Assembly (NCBI GenBank): GCA_947493145.1
Contig: CANLPZ010000001.1
Coordinates: 1,330,501 to 1,394,500 of the forward strand
Length of the DNA stretch: 64,000 nt
Source of the DNA: an uncultured Paracoccaceae bacterium
GTDB taxonomy: Bacteria > Pseudomonadota > Alphaproteobacteria > Rhodobacterales > Rhodobacteraceae
Reading direction: 5' to 3'
The number at the start of each line of letters is the position of its first letter. Position 1 is the stretch's first letter. Shown here one piece after another: positions 28,645 to 38,681 of this stretch. The notes under the pieces were generated by a model. It was not told where the DNA came from and made no database searches. It saw only the letters and a list, made by a program, of their open reading frames with translations. Position numbers and translations under genes: made by a program.

Positions 28645-29451
28645 TCAGTTACCTCTTTCGTGTTTATCTAAAATTTCAAGCGCCAGTTTTTTATAAGCAA
28701 TACTGCCCTTTGATGTAGGATCGTATGCGTTGATCGGCATTGCAAAAGATGGTGCTTCGCTCAGTCGGACATTTCTTGGAATTAGCGTTTTAAACACCAA
28801 TTGACCCAAATTTTCACGAGCATCCTTTTCGACCTGAATAGAAAGGTTGTTTCGTTGATCATACATTGTGAGAACGACCCCTTCGATTCTTAGATCTTTG
28901 TTCGCTGTTTGTCGTACTTCTCGTACTGTAAGCATCAATTGTGACAGCCCCTCAAGCGCAAAAAACTCACTCTGTAAGGGCACCAAGACAGATTGAGCCG
29001 CAACCAAGGCATTGATAGTTAACAAATTTAACGAAGGTGGGCAGTCAATCAGGACGTATTCAAAGTTGAATTCAGACACCAACAGATCTTTTAGAGCGTC
29101 ATGCAGCAAAAAAACGCGTTTTTCGTTGCTAACCATTTCGATATCAGCCGAGCTTAGATCAACTGTTGAGGGGACAATAAAGAGATTTGTAAACTCTGTT
29201 TTTTGAATGGTCTCGACAGCAGGGCGTTCACCCAGCAACAAATCATACGAATTTGATATTCTGTCTTCGAGCGGAATTCCCAACCCTGTGGATGCGTTTC
29301 CTTGCGGGTCGAGATCTATAACCAAGACCTTTTTACCCATTGCGCCCAAGCTCGCCGCCAAATTTATGGTTGTTGTTGTTTTTCCAACCCCACCTTTTTG
29401 GTTTGTTATCGCTATTGTTCGAAATTGATGATTTGAAATGAGATCAACCAT
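28645..29451 (-). CDS. parA: Chromosome partitioning ATPase ParA
   Basis: A 268-residue Walker-type ATPase (MinD/ParA) that positions the origin-parS complex. The deviant Walker A is NQKGGVGKTTTTINLA near residue 17, and DLDPQGNASTGLG and VLIDCPPSLNLLTINAL are typical. The start overlaps the end of rsmG by 8 bp, so translation follows rsmG. It precedes parB by one base. Confidence 0.96.
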   Translation of the reverse strand: MVDLISNHQFRTIAITNQKGGVGKTTTTINLAASLGAMGKKVLVIDLDPQGNASTGLGIPLEDRISNSYDLLLGERPAVETIQKTEFTNLFIVPSTVDLSSADIEMVSNEKRVFLLHDALKDLLVSEFNFEYVLIDCPPSLNLLTINALVAAQSVLVPLQSEFFALEGLSQLMLTVREVRQTANKDLRIEGVVLTMYDQRNNLSIQVEKDARENLGQLVFKTLIPRNVRLSEAPSFAMPINAYDPTSKGSIAYKKLALEILDKHERGN

Positions 29452-30055
29452 GTTGAAGATTCATGACCTTAAAGAGTTGCGCGTCAGGGTTGGTTTTACT
29501 TTTATAGCTCTCAACATCAAAATCCCAAGTCATTTTGGCCAGGTCAACTTCTTCGTTTCCTGTTCTGCCTTTTGGAAACAAACCAACTGCATTAGTGCTG
29601 GCGTGAATATCCATAAATGCAAGTAGATCGGGCAATGCAGCCAACGCGCGTGCAGATATGACGTCGGCATTTAGGGGTTCAATTTTCTCGATACGTTCTG
29701 ACTTTACCTCAACAGACAAGCCCAACTGAAAAGCAGCCGTCATTAAAAAACTGGATTTTCGTTTATCGCTCTCAACAAGAGTAAACCGAGTTGTCGGTGA
29801 AAACTCTTTATACAAGATCGCCAAAACCAACCCTGGAAACCCTCCTCCGCTTCCAAAATCAGCCCAGTGGCGCGGCTTCTGTGGTGCTATAGAAAAAATT
29901 TGCGCTGAGTCGATAATATGCCGAGTCCAAAAGTCGTCAATGGTGGACTTAGAAACCAAATTGATCGACTTATTCCATTTTACGGCTAAACCTTGGAACG
30001 TCTCCAGTTTTTCGAATGTTTCACGTGAAACATCTACGCCATCCAATACTTTCAT
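29444..30055 (-). CDS. rsmG: 16S rRNA m7G527 methyltransferase
   Basis: Methylates G527 of 16S rRNA (GidB family). The 203-residue protein shows ADFGSGGGFPGLVLAI, the SAM-binding loop, and VISARALAALPDLL. Residues near the N-terminus (DVSRETF) are encoded by a perfect parS site at 30017-30032. The start ATG shares one base with the mnmG stop. Central member of the rho-mnmE-mnmG-rsmG-parA-parB series. Confidence 0.95.
   Translation of the reverse strand: MKVLDGVDVSRETFEKLETFQGLAVKWNKSINLVSKSTIDDFWTRHIIDSAQIFSIAPQKPRHWADFGSGGGFPGLVLAILYKEFSPTTRFTLVESDKRKSSFLMTAAFQLGLSVEVKSERIEKIEPLNADVISARALAALPDLLAFMDIHASTNAVGLFPKGRTGNEEVDLAKMTWDFDVESYKSKTNPDAQLFKVMNLQHG
30017..30032. promoter_or_regulatory. 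parS centromere site inside rsmG
   Basis: TGTTTCACGTGAAACA, a perfect 16-bp palindrome identical to the consensus alphaproteobacterial parS. It lies in the N-terminal coding part of rsmG (D-V-S-R-E-T-F). Confidence 0.93.
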
Positions 30056-31926
30056 TAACTCGCTTTCGAAATTTGGAGCTGTCGAATCTTTGCGAGTATC
30101 AACGTCAAAGCCGCCGGTGTCATACCATCGATCCTCGATGCTTGCGCCAGAGTTGTTGGTCGTGAACGTTCTAGTTTCTGCGCAAGTTCATTTGACAATC
30201 CGTTCATACCAACAAACTGTAGCTCACTTGGGATTATAACGGCTTCGTCCTTTTTCAAAGCTTCGGCATCACGTTTTTGACGCTCCAAATAGGTTGAATA
30301 CAGCGCGTCACGACCAATTTGGTCAATAATTTCGACAGGATACTGCGCTGTTACGTTTTTGATTTCATCAACCGTGTCTTTATCTACATTCGGCAATGAC
30401 AATACAGAAATTCCATTTCGGCGCGTTCCGTCCTCACTTACAGTGATACCCTTTTTTTTGAGCTCATTCGGAGTAAAGGACAACATTTCTAAATCCTGCT
30501 TAGCACTTTCGATCAATTCACTTTTACGAGTGAATGCATCAAATCGTGCGTTTCCAACCAAACCAAAAGATCTTCCCTTTTGTGTTAGTCTTTGATCCGC
30601 ATTGTCCGCGCGTAGGCTAATCCTAAACTCAGCACGCGATGTAAACATTCTGTAGGGTTCAGAAACACCTTTTGTAACCAGATCATCGATCATGACGCCA
30701 ATATAGGATTCAGACCTCGAAAACGTCACATCATCCAAATTCTGTGCGCGTCTCGCAGCATTCATGCCTGCGACCAGGCCCTGTGCACCCGCCTCCTCAT
30801 AGCCCGTCGTGCCATTGATTTGCCCTGCTAGGTAAAGGTTTGGAATTTCTCGTAACTCAAGTGCCGATGTAAGTGCGCGCGGATCGATATAGTCATATTC
30901 GATCGCATATCCGGGTTGGGTAATTTTTGCACCTTCCAAGCCAACGATCGAAGCGACATATTGCTCTTGCACCTCGATAGGCAGAGATGTCGAAATCCCG
31001 TTGGGATAAACGTTATCATCATCAAGACCTTCAGGCTCCAGAAAAATTTGGTGCGAAGACTTATCAGAAAACCTTACGATTTTATCTTCTATGCTTGGAC
31101 AATAACGCGGCCCGACACCTTCGATGTGCCCACCATACATCGCCGATCTTTCGAGATTTTTTTGGATAATTTCATGAGTCTTTTCATTCGTGTGGGTAAT
31201 ACCACAAGAAATTTGTTCTAGAATAGGCGAAGTGTTGAGAAAGGAAAAAACAACTGGTGAATCGTCTCCTGGCTGAGTTTCCAAAACATCCCAATTGATT
31301 GTCTTGCTCGAAAGTCTTGGAGGTGTCCCAGTTTTAAGGCGACCAATTGGTAGACCAGCTGAACGCAGAGTTTTAGCCATATCATTTGATGGTGCCTCTC
31401 CCATGCGACCGCCTGAGTGAGATTTGTCGCCTATATGAATTACACCGCCAAGGAACGTACCCGTTGTTAAGACAACTGTTTTAGATTTAATTTCACTCCC
31501 ATCAGCAAGCCGAACCCCAGACACAACACCATGGTTCATGATAAAACCTGACGCCTCGCCCTCAATTACGTCTAAGTTTTCAAAACCAAAAATAAAGCTC
31601 TGGACAGCCGCACGGTACCGCTTTCTATCAGCCTGTGCTCTTGGACCTTGGACCGCAGGTCCTTTACGACGATTTAGAAGCCGGAACTGGATCCCCCCCA
31701 TATCGGCAGCTTGCCCCATAATACCGTCAAGCGCATCAATTTCACGTACAAGGTGGCCTTTACCCAACCCGCCAATCGCAGGATTACAAGACATCACCCC
31801 GATTGTGTCAGCACGCAAAGTCAGCAACGCGGTTTTCGCGCCCATTCGCGCCGCAGCATGTGCAGCTTCGGTCCCAGCATGGCCACCACCAACAACAATG
31901 ACATCAAATTGTTTCACGTGAAACAC
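30055..31926 (-). CDS. mnmG: tRNA uridine-5-carboxymethylaminomethyl modification enzyme MnmG
   Basis: FAD-dependent partner of MnmE for wobble U34 modification. The 623-residue protein begins with [20 protein letters not shown], the FAD-binding fold, and has the [10 protein letters not shown] loop and the C-terminal [11 protein letters not shown] helix. The first codons M-F-H-V-K-Q are written by a perfect parS site (31910-31925). The stop overlaps rsmG by one base, and three bases separate the start from the mnmE stop. Confidence 0.97.
   Translation of the reverse strand: MFHVKQFDVIVVGGGHAGTEAAHAAARMGAKTALLTLRADTIGVMSCNPAIGGLGKGHLVREIDALDGIMGQAADMGGIQFRLLNRRKGPAVQGPRAQADRKRYRAAVQSFIFGFENLDVIEGEASGFIMNHGVVSGVRLADGSEIKSKTVVLTTGTFLGGVIHIGDKSHSGGRMGEAPSNDMAKTLRSAGLPIGRLKTGTPPRLSSKTINWDVLETQPGDDSPVVFSFLNTSPILEQISCGITHTNEKTHEIIQKNLERSAMYGGHIEGVGPRYCPSIEDKIVRFSDKSSHQIFLEPEGLDDDNVYPNGISTSLPIEVQEQYVASIVGLEGAKITQPGYAIEYDYIDPRALTSALELREIPNLYLAGQINGTTGYEEAGAQGLVAGMNAARRAQNLDDVTFSRSESYIGVMIDDLVTKGVSEPYRMFTSRAEFRISLRADNADQRLTQKGRSFGLVGNARFDAFTRKSELIESAKQDLEMLSFTPNELKKKGITVSEDGTRRNGISVLSLPNVDKDTVDEIKNVTAQYPVEIIDQIGRDALYSTYLERQKRDAEALKKDEAVIIPSELQFVGMNGLSNELAQKLERSRPTTLAQASRIDGMTPAALTLILAKIRQLQISKAS
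31910..31925. promoter_or_regulatory. parS centromere site overlapping the mnmG start codon
   Basis: Second perfect TGTTTCACGTGAAACA. It overlaps the last two bases of the ATG (31924-31926) and codons 2-6 of mnmG, so ParB loading would occur over the translation start. It lies 1,893 bp from the other copy. Confidence 0.93.
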
Positions 31927-31929
31927 TCT

Positions 31930-33210
31930 CTATTTTCCAAGACAAAATGAAGCGAAAATCTCATCTAGCACATTTTCAACGTCAACATTCCCTATCAAAA
32001 CATCAAGAACACGTACACAACTACGTAACTCTTCCGCAAACATTTCGTCCGAACCCGAATCCCAATTTAAAACAAAATCCGAATTCAAAATAGACAAGGC
32101 TTGTTTCAATGCAACGATTTGGCGCTCTCGTATGACAGCACCTGAATACTGAACCTTATCTGCAAAAATATCTGAAATTTGTTGAAGAAGTTCTGAAACG
32201 CCTTCACCTGTCTTTCCAGAAATACCGTTAGCAGCGCTGTTTAAATCTGATTTCGATGTTAAAACAATATCATCGCCACTCGGGGAAAGGTGCTCAAAAT
32301 CTTCGTCCGACATCAAAAATACACGAAGATCGGCGGCTTGCGCACGCTCAATCGCTCTTGAAATTCCTATGTTTTCAACGACATCTGCGGTTTCGCGCAG
32401 TCCGGCGGTATCAAGAAAGCTCACAGGAATACCATCAAGATCCATTCGGACTTCGATAACATCTCTGGTGGTACCGGCAATATCAGATACGATCGCTGCT
32501 TCACGCTTTGCAATCGAATTCAACAACGTTGACTTGCCTGCATTTGGTGCACCGACAATCGCAACTTCAAATCCATCGCGAATTCGTTCCGCAATTGAAT
32601 AACCTTTAGCATGGGCTTCCATACTCTTACGTGTCGATGCAAGTAATTGATTAACTTCTGGTGATACATCAACGGGCACGTCTTCATCTGCGAAATCAAT
32701 CGTTGCTTCGATCAACGCCGCAGCACGAATCAACGATTTTCGCCATCCGTCTGTAAGCTGGCCTAATTCACCAGAAAACACGCGCATGGCTTGAGTTCTT
32801 TGCGTTTCTGTCTCTGCTTCGATTAAATCGGCAAGTCCTTCAACTTGCGTCATATCCAAGCGCCCATTTAGCAATGCTTTTCGTGTAAATTCGCCCGGTT
32901 CTGCGAGCTTAAAATGATTCAAACTGGTTAGTTCTGTCATGATCGCATTTATCACAGCAATACTACCATGAATTTGCAATTCGACGCTATTCTCGCCTGT
33001 AAAGCTCTTACCCTTCTCGAAAAAGATCACCAGCGCCTCGTCTAATACAGCGCCATCATTTGAGACAATCTTTCGCAAACTTGCGCGATTAAATTCAGGC
33101 TGATCACCATGCAAAAGCTGCATGACATCGAACGCTCGAGGGCCCGAAATGCGGATAATTGCGACACCAGATTTTCCTTTTGGTGTCGCAAGTGCGAAAC
33201 ATGTATTCAT
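31930..33210 (-). CDS. mnmE: tRNA modification GTPase MnmE
   Basis: A 426-residue GTPase. It has the N-terminal tetrahydrofolate-binding domain, the helical region with GEFTRKALLNGRLDMTQVEG, the inserted G domain with GAPNAGKSTLLNSI and DTAGLRETAD, and ends in FASFCLGK, the C-terminal Cys box. The start at 33210 is favoured because a TTG eight codons upstream is less likely; no clear Shine-Dalgarno is visible. Follows rho by 27 bp. Confidence 0.95.
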   Translation of the reverse strand: MNTCFALATPKGKSGVAIIRISGPRAFDVMQLLHGDQPEFNRASLRKIVSNDGAVLDEALVIFFEKGKSFTGENSVELQIHGSIAVINAIMTELTSLNHFKLAEPGEFTRKALLNGRLDMTQVEGLADLIEAETETQRTQAMRVFSGELGQLTDGWRKSLIRAAALIEATIDFADEDVPVDVSPEVNQLLASTRKSMEAHAKGYSIAERIRDGFEVAIVGAPNAGKSTLLNSIAKREAAIVSDIAGTTRDVIEVRMDLDGIPVSFLDTAGLRETADVVENIGISRAIERAQAADLRVFLMSDEDFEHLSPSGDDIVLTSKSDLNSAANGISGKTGEGVSELLQQISDIFADKVQYSGAVIRERQIVALKQALSILNSDFVLNWDSGSDEMFAEELRSCVRVLDVLIGNVDVENVLDEIFASFCLGK

Positions 33211-33237
33211 ATCTAAACCATTGTTATTAAACAATAA

Positions 33238-34509
33238 TTAGGTATTCATTGAATCAAAAAACTCAGAATTTGATTTCGTTTGTTTCAATTTAGAAATCAA
33301 GAACTCGATCGCATCCGTGGTACCCATAGGATTAAGAATACGACGCAAAACATAAGTCTTTTGCAGATCAATCTTATCGACAAGCAAATCTTCCTTACGT
33401 GTCCCTGATTTCAAGATATCCATCGCTGGGAAGACACGTTTGTCTGCAACCTTACGATCCAAAACAATCTCTGAGTTACCCGTTCCTTTAAATTCTTCAA
33501 AGATAACTTCGTCCATACGGCTGCCTGTATCGATCAAAGCCGTCGCAATAATTGTAAGCGACCCGCCTTCTTCGATGTTTCGCGCCGCACCAAAGAAGCG
33601 TTTAGGGCGTTGCAAAGCATTTGCATCAACGCCACCTGTCAAAACCTTACCTGAGGATGGTACAGTCGTGTTAAATGCGCGTCCCAAACGGGTGATCGAA
33701 TCCAACAAGATCACAACATCTCGTTTATGTTCGACAAGCCGTTTAGCCTTTTCAATCACCATTTCTGATACGGCGACGTGGCGTGACGCAGGTTCATCAA
33801 ATGTTGAACTCACAACTTCGCCTTTAACCGAACGCTGCATGTCGGTCACTTCTTCTGGGCGTTCATCGATCAACAAAACGATCAAATAACATTCAGGATG
33901 GTTTTTCTCGATCGAAGTAGCAATATTTTGTAGAAGAACGGTCTTACCCGTACGTGGCGGCGCAACAATCAACGAACGCTGACCTTTCCCAATCGGTGCA
34001 ACCAAATCGATAATTCGTGCTGAACGATCTTTAACAGTTGGATCATCCAGTTCCATTTTTAGACGTTCATCAGGATACAACGGCGTCAGGTTATCAAACG
34101 CAACCTTGTGTTTGGCCTTTTCCGGATCTTCAAAGTTGATTTTTTCAACCTTGGTCATCCCGAAATAACGTTCATTTTCGTTCGGAGCTTGAATAACACC
34201 TTCAATGGTATCACCCGTCCGCAAGGAAAATTTCTTAATCATATCCGGAGAAACATAAATATCATCCGGACCAGGGAGATAATTCGCTTCCGGCGAACGT
34301 AAAAAACCAAAACCGTCTTGGACGACTTCTAAAACGCCATCACCACCGATATCCCATCCATCCTCAGCGCGTTCCTTGAGGATCGAAAACATCATATCCC
34401 CTTTACGCATAGTTGAGGCGTTTTCTATTTCTAGATCCTCAGCCATCGACAAAAGGTTCTTAGGGCTTTGCGCCTTTAGATCAGACAAATTTAGACGGTC
34501 TTGTGACAT
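33238..34509 (-). CDS. rho: Transcription termination factor Rho
   Basis: Hexameric RNA-dependent ATPase. The 423-residue protein has the N-terminal oligonucleotide-binding domain ([20 protein letters not shown]) and the RecA-type motor with [20 protein letters not shown] and [14 protein letters not shown]. The ribosome site is GAGGTG. Opens the leftward operon. Rho is autoregulated in other bacteria; the 110-bp upstream stretch shows no unmistakable leader structure. Confidence 0.97.
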   Translation of the reverse strand: MSQDRLNLSDLKAQSPKNLLSMAEDLEIENASTMRKGDMMFSILKERAEDGWDIGGDGVLEVVQDGFGFLRSPEANYLPGPDDIYVSPDMIKKFSLRTGDTIEGVIQAPNENERYFGMTKVEKINFEDPEKAKHKVAFDNLTPLYPDERLKMELDDPTVKDRSARIIDLVAPIGKGQRSLIVAPPRTGKTVLLQNIATSIEKNHPECYLIVLLIDERPEEVTDMQRSVKGEVVSSTFDEPASRHVAVSEMVIEKAKRLVEHKRDVVILLDSITRLGRAFNTTVPSSGKVLTGGVDANALQRPKRFFGAARNIEEGGSLTIIATALIDTGSRMDEVIFEEFKGTGNSEIVLDRKVADKRVFPAMDILKSGTRKEDLLVDKIDLQKTYVLRRILNPMGTTDAIEFLISKLKQTKSNSEFFDSMNT

Positions 34510-34619
34510 TCAGACACCTCTTCCCATTGCGGGAGTAACAATATTTTTTTACGAAAACAGGACGTCCGGACGGACACTGGTCGCTTTACCTAAACAGCGA
34601 TCAATTCCAAGTCAAGATT

Positions 34620-35069
34620 TCAGTACTTAAACACGACCGCTGAAACAATCAAAACCATCAAGATGGTTGGCACTTCGTTTAACAATCGCCACTGTTTCCC
34701 AGTATAGGTGTTTTTTCCTGCGGCAAACAGTTTTACGTTTTTTGAAAGAAACCCGTGAAAACCAGACAAAATAAACACTGACAATAGCTTTACCCAAATC
34801 CAGATAGAGCTGAAATCCACCAATCCAGGAGTAAGTAATAATAAAACTCCAAAAATCCACGTAACAGCCATTGCAGGATTAATAATAACTTTCAAAAGCT
34901 TATGTTCCATGGACTGTAACATAATATCACGATCATCACCGATTTCTGTCTGTTCCACATGATTTACAAACAATCGTGGAAGATACAGCATTCCAGCCAT
35001 CCAGCTGATCACAGCTAAAATATGGATGGTTTTTGTAAATGGATAGATTGTGCTCAATATGTCGAACAT
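34620..35069 (-). CDS. hemJ: Protoporphyrinogen oxidase HemJ
   Basis: A 149-residue membrane protein with about four helices (TKTIHILAVISWMAGMLYLPR, LKVIINPAMAVTWIFGVLLL and others). The conserved His in TIHIL and the Lys-containing loop match HemJ/UPF0093, the oxygen-independent enzyme of protoporphyrinogen IX oxidation in heme synthesis. An AGGG site precedes the ATG by 7 bases. It begins at the edge of the AT-rich gap, transcribed away from it. Confidence 0.88.
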   Translation of the reverse strand: MFDILSTIYPFTKTIHILAVISWMAGMLYLPRLFVNHVEQTEIGDDRDIMLQSMEHKLLKVIINPAMAVTWIFGVLLLLTPGLVDFSSIWIWVKLLSVFILSGFHGFLSKNVKLFAAGKNTYTGKQWRLLNEVPTILMVLIVSAVVFKY

Positions 35070-35425
35070 GTTTTGCCCTGATAATTATCAATATAAAATA
35101 TTATATAAAGAAAGATGATGATTTTGTAAGGGACGTCATTTTCTGTGGATCAAATTATATCCAAAGACTAATCCACATCAGCTAGATCTTAGACTTTGAG
35201 AATTTTGTACCTACAAATATCTATAAAACAGGCTGTTTTAGCGTATCTATAGAATTCAAAGGGATGCAAAACAGAACTTGTTCACAGGTAAAAAATGTTC
35301 TTCCCAACATGGTATAATTTTTGAAAATCTAGCGATTTATTCCAACGTTCAGATGACGAAAATCGTATCTTAGTTTAAACACCAAAACATCCTCTCAACA
35401 TTCACTTAGAAATCCACAGGCTTAT
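35070..35425. other. Probable chromosomal origin of replication (oriC)
   Basis: The only gene-free stretch over 300 bp in the window. It contains an extreme AT-rich run (35081-35110, likely unwinding element) and DnaA-box-like 9-mers: TGATCCACA on the minus strand (35144-35152), TAATCCACA (35169-35177), TTGTTCACA (35278-35286) and AAATCCACA (35410-35418). No perfect TTATCCACA is present. The TGATCCACA form is the same as the Caulobacter G-box. Flanking genes (hemJ and rho leftward; maf rightward) point away, and this is the usual alphaproteobacterial origin position, between the rho/mnmE/mnmG/parAB block and maf-aroE-coaE-dnaQ. The call is inferred; origin activity is not demonstrated. Confidence 0.65.
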
Positions 35426-36028
35426 ATGCAAAACGATCCCCTAATCTTGGCGTCTAAATCTGAAATTCGCGCGACGCTGCTGCAAAACGCGGGACTGGAA
35501 TTTGAAACCATTGCCGCACGCGTTGATGAGGAAATGATAAAGACTTCGCTAATAGCGGAAGGCGCGTCCCCGCGAGATGTGGCTGATGCTTTGGCGGAAA
35601 TGAAAGCAAAAAAGATTGCGCAAAAAGGGGTCGCAGGTTTGGTAATCGGGTGCGATCAAGTCTTGGACTTCAAGGGATCAATACTTTCAAAACCCACAAG
35701 TCCGGAACACGCAGTGGAGCAATTGAGTCATCTTCAAGGAAACCGCCACAGTTTACTTTCAGCTGCTGTAATTTACGAAAACGGTAAACCTGTTTGGCGT
35801 CATGTCGGACAAGTTCGTCTACTTATGCGGCCACTGTCGCAGAACCATATTGAAACTTATGTCGAAAAAAATTGGGAAAGCATTCAACATGCAGTTGGAT
35901 GTTATAAACTTGAAGAAGAAGGCGTTCGGTTTTTTAGTCGTATTGACGGTGACTATTTCAATGTTCTTGGTTTACCTTTATTGGAACTGATCTCTTATTT
36001 AACTTTGCGTGGGACGTTAACGACATGA
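35426..36028 (+). CDS. maf: Maf nucleotide pyrophosphatase
   Basis: A 200-residue Maf/YceF-type house-cleaning pyrophosphatase with LASKSEIRATLLQNAGLEF and the GCDQVLD box, plus the QLSHLQGNRHSLLS region. Maf proteins hydrolyse modified nucleoside triphosphates such as m5UTP or m7GTP. First gene to the right of the AT-rich gap. Its stop overlaps aroE by four bases. A DnaA-box-like site ends 8 bases before the ATG. Confidence 0.92.
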   Translation: MQNDPLILASKSEIRATLLQNAGLEFETIAARVDEEMIKTSLIAEGASPRDVADALAEMKAKKIAQKGVAGLVIGCDQVLDFKGSILSKPTSPEHAVEQLSHLQGNRHSLLSAAVIYENGKPVWRHVGQVRLLMRPLSQNHIETYVEKNWESIQHAVGCYKLEEEGVRFFSRIDGDYFNVLGLPLLELISYLTLRGTLTT

Positions 36029-36858
36029 GTCACGAAAAAATTCCACTCGCATGCGTAATTGGGTCACCGATCGCGCATTCCAAGTCACCTAAATTGCACA
36101 CTTATTGGTTAAAAAAATACAATATAGCTGGACACTACATTCCGATCGACGCGTCGGTTGAACATTTAGGTGATGTTGTTCGAATGCTTCCGAAAATGGG
36201 GTTTGTCGGTGCAAATTTAACAATCCCACATAAAGAAGCCGTTTTAGAAATTGCTGATTTGGTCACAGATAGAGCCTCTCTCATCGGCGCTGCGAATACG
36301 CTTATTTTTCGCAAAGATGGTAAAATTCACGCTGATAACACCGATGGTTATGGTTTTATTTCGAATGTGAAACAGGGTGCGCCAAGCTGGCAGCCAAACG
36401 CGGGACCGGCGGCCATAATTGGTGCAGGCGGTGCAGCACGCGCTGTTATTGCATCGCTGTTGGATGTTGGCGTTCCGGAAATTATGCTGACGAACCGTAC
36501 CAAAGCGCGCGCAGAAATGTTGCAGACGGAATTTGGTACAAAAATCAAAGTCGTCGACTGGGTTCAGGCGGGAAATATCATGGAACATGCAACGACGGTG
36601 GTAAATACGTCGTCACTTGGAATGGTTGGTGCCGCTGAATTTCGGATACCTTTGGATGGATTGAAACCTGGCACCGTTGTGACAGATCTTGTTTATACGC
36701 CGCTAAAAACGAAGTTAATTTTAGAAGCGGAACAGGCGGGCTGTGTAACAGTTGACGGTCTTGGCATGTTGCTTCACCAAGCTGTTCCAGCCTTTGAGCG
36801 TTGGTTTGGCGTCCGTCCCGAAGTTGACGTTGAAACGCGTGCGATGGTACTTTCATGA
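36025..36858 (+). CDS. aroE: Shikimate dehydrogenase
   Basis: Reduces 3-dehydroshikimate with NADPH. The 277-residue protein has the substrate motif GSPIAHSKSPKLH, LTIPHKEAV, and the NADP fold with AIIGAGGAARAVIASLL followed by LTNRTKARAEM; VTDLVYTPLKTKL is the closing family box. Start overlaps the maf stop (ATGA) and the stop overlaps coaE, so maf-aroE-coaE-dnaQ is one operon. Confidence 0.96.
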   Translation: MSHEKIPLACVIGSPIAHSKSPKLHTYWLKKYNIAGHYIPIDASVEHLGDVVRMLPKMGFVGANLTIPHKEAVLEIADLVTDRASLIGAANTLIFRKDGKIHADNTDGYGFISNVKQGAPSWQPNAGPAAIIGAGGAARAVIASLLDVGVPEIMLTNRTKARAEMLQTEFGTKIKVVDWVQAGNIMEHATTVVNTSSLGMVGAAEFRIPLDGLKPGTVVTDLVYTPLKTKLILEAEQAGCVTVDGLGMLLHQAVPAFERWFGVRPEVDVETRAMVLS

Positions 36859-37445
36859 CCTTTCTTTTGGGCCTTACCGGCTCCATCGGGATGGGCAAAT
36901 CGACGACAGCGAAAATGTTTGCCGAAATGGGCTGTGATATTTGGGACGCGGATAACGCCGTGACCGAAATCTATGCTATTGGTGGAACGGGCGTGAAAGC
37001 ATTTTTAAGTGCTGGTTATCAGGTCGTTGAAGATAATGCCGTTTCAAAACCATTGTTAAAGGCTTGGATTGTGAACGATCCTGACGCCTTGAAACAGATC
37101 GAAGCGATTGTTCATCCGCTTGTTGCCGACCATCGTCGTCATTTTATTGAAAATTCATCCGCAGATATCGTCGTTCTTGAAATTCCACTGCTTTTTGAAA
37201 CCAATGCACAAATGGATATGGATGCGACAGCTTGTGTTTCTATCGATGCAGAGACGCAAAAAAAGCGAGTCCTTGCGCGTGGCTCAATGGATGAAGCTGA
37301 ATTTAATACAATTGTCGCACGTCAAATGTCTGACATCGAAAAACGAAACAAAGCTGATTTCTTGATTGTGACAGATTCACTTGAAAGTACACAACGCCAA
37401 GTTCAAAATATCGTTGAACAAATAAGAGCCAGCATAGATGCGTGA
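36855..37445 (+). CDS. coaE: Dephospho-CoA kinase
   Basis: Last step of CoA synthesis. The 196-residue P-loop kinase begins with FLLGLTGSIGMGKSTTAKMF, and VLEIPLLFET plus RVLARGSMDEAEF (lid) are as in the family. The start overlaps the aroE stop and the end overlaps dnaQ by 8 bp. Confidence 0.95.
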   Translation: MTFLLGLTGSIGMGKSTTAKMFAEMGCDIWDADNAVTEIYAIGGTGVKAFLSAGYQVVEDNAVSKPLLKAWIVNDPDALKQIEAIVHPLVADHRRHFIENSSADIVVLEIPLLFETNAQMDMDATACVSIDAETQKKRVLARGSMDEAEFNTIVARQMSDIEKRNKADFLIVTDSLESTQRQVQNIVEQIRASIDA

Positions 37446-38130
37446 AATCGTTCTTGATACTGAAACGACGGGATTTGATCCGTTTGATGGCGACCGTATT
37501 GTTGAAATAGGTGCGGTTGAGCTTTGGAACCATGTGCCGACAGGAAACGTTTACCATCAGTATATTAACCCTGAACGTTCAATGCCGAAGGAAGCGTTTG
37601 AAGTACACGGTTTAGGCGATGAATTCCTTGCTGACAAACCAGTTTTTGCATCAATAGCGCAAGATTTTGTAGATTTCGTTCAAGACAGCTTAATGGTTAT
37701 CCATAACGCGTCTTTTGATATGAAATTTTTGAACGCTGAACTTAGTTGGGTAAATCTGCCAAAGCTTCCTGACAGCCAAGCGTTGGATACCTTGGCGATT
37801 GCGCGGAAAAAGTTTCCGGGATCGCCGGCCTCGCTTGATGCTTTGTGTCGCCGTTTTGGAATTGATAATTCAAACCGAACCCTTCACGGGGCCTTGTTAG
37901 ATAGCGAGATTTTAGCCGAAGTTTATTTAGAACTTATCGGTGGGCGCCAGCCGGACTTCGCCTTGGCCAATGTTGCGGGTCGCCAAACAACATCGAACGA
38001 AACGCAGAACTGGCGCGCGCGACCACGTGACACGCCTTTAAATTCGAAAGTCACCAAAGAAGAAGCCGCCAACCATGCCGCTTTTATTGACAGCTTGGGT
38101 GACGGCGCTCTTTGGAAAACAGGCGATTAA
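37438..38130 (+). CDS. dnaQ: DNA polymerase III epsilon subunit (3'-5' exonuclease)
   Basis: Proofreading exonuclease of the replicase. The 230-residue protein has the three exonuclease motifs: Exo I LDTETTGFDPFDGDRIVEIG, Exo II VIHNASFDMKFLNAEL, Exo III with HGALLDSEILAEVYLEL. Short tail of about 50 residues for binding the polymerase. It overlaps coaE by 8 bp and its stop overlaps the convergent secB stop by 4 bp. Confidence 0.95.
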   Translation: MREIVLDTETTGFDPFDGDRIVEIGAVELWNHVPTGNVYHQYINPERSMPKEAFEVHGLGDEFLADKPVFASIAQDFVDFVQDSLMVIHNASFDMKFLNAELSWVNLPKLPDSQALDTLAIARKKFPGSPASLDALCRRFGIDNSNRTLHGALLDSEILAEVYLELIGGRQPDFALANVAGRQTTSNETQNWRARPRDTPLNSKVTKEEAANHAAFIDSLGDGALWKTGD

Positions 38131-38624
38131 GCGTCTGCTTTTTTGCCTTCTTGGGCTTCCATGCGGCGTGTAAGCTCAGCACGGTATAGCGCCATAAAGT
38201 CGATGGTTTCCAAGTTAAGCGGAGGGAATCCGCCATCGCGCGTTACGTCAGATACAACGCGACGCAAGAATGGGAATAGCAAGCGCGGACATTCAATCAA
38301 GAGATACGGATGCATCTGATCCTCAGAAACGCCCTCGATATGGAACACGCCAGCATATTCAATTTCTAGCAAGAAAAACTGTTGGCCGTCATCTTTGCTT
38401 TTGCTGTTTATGTTAACTTTGATGATGACTTCGTACTGGTTTTCAACAGCCCGTTTTTTCGCATCAAGATTAACTTGAATTGACATTTCGGGCTTTACGT
38501 CGCCAGTCGCACCCTTTTGAGCAAGGATATTCTCAAAAGACATGTCACGAATGTATTGCGCAAGAATGCGGGAATTTACTTGTTGCGGCTGTGGCGCCGC
38601 CGCTTCAGTGCCGTTTTCGGCCAT
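38127..38624 (-). CDS. secB: Preprotein chaperone SecB
   Basis: Export chaperone binding unfolded preproteins and SecA. The 165-residue protein has the family sequence ILAQYIRDMSFENILAQ, VNLDAKKRAVENQYEVIIK and LLIECPRLLFPFLRRVVSDV, ending with a Lys-Ala tail. Sits convergent to dnaQ, as in many alphaproteobacteria. Followed upstream by a 57-bp gap before fxsA. Confidence 0.96.
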   Translation of the reverse strand: MAENGTEAAAPQPQQVNSRILAQYIRDMSFENILAQKGATGDVKPEMSIQVNLDAKKRAVENQYEVIIKVNINSKSKDDGQQFFLLEIEYAGVFHIEGVSEDQMHPYLLIECPRLLFPFLRRVVSDVTRDGGFPPLNLETIDFMALYRAELTRRMEAQEGKKADA

Positions 38625-38681
38625 AGTTTAACCTCAGTAAAAATTTACGTCGATTTGTCCTAACAGGTCCGACGTCATGGC

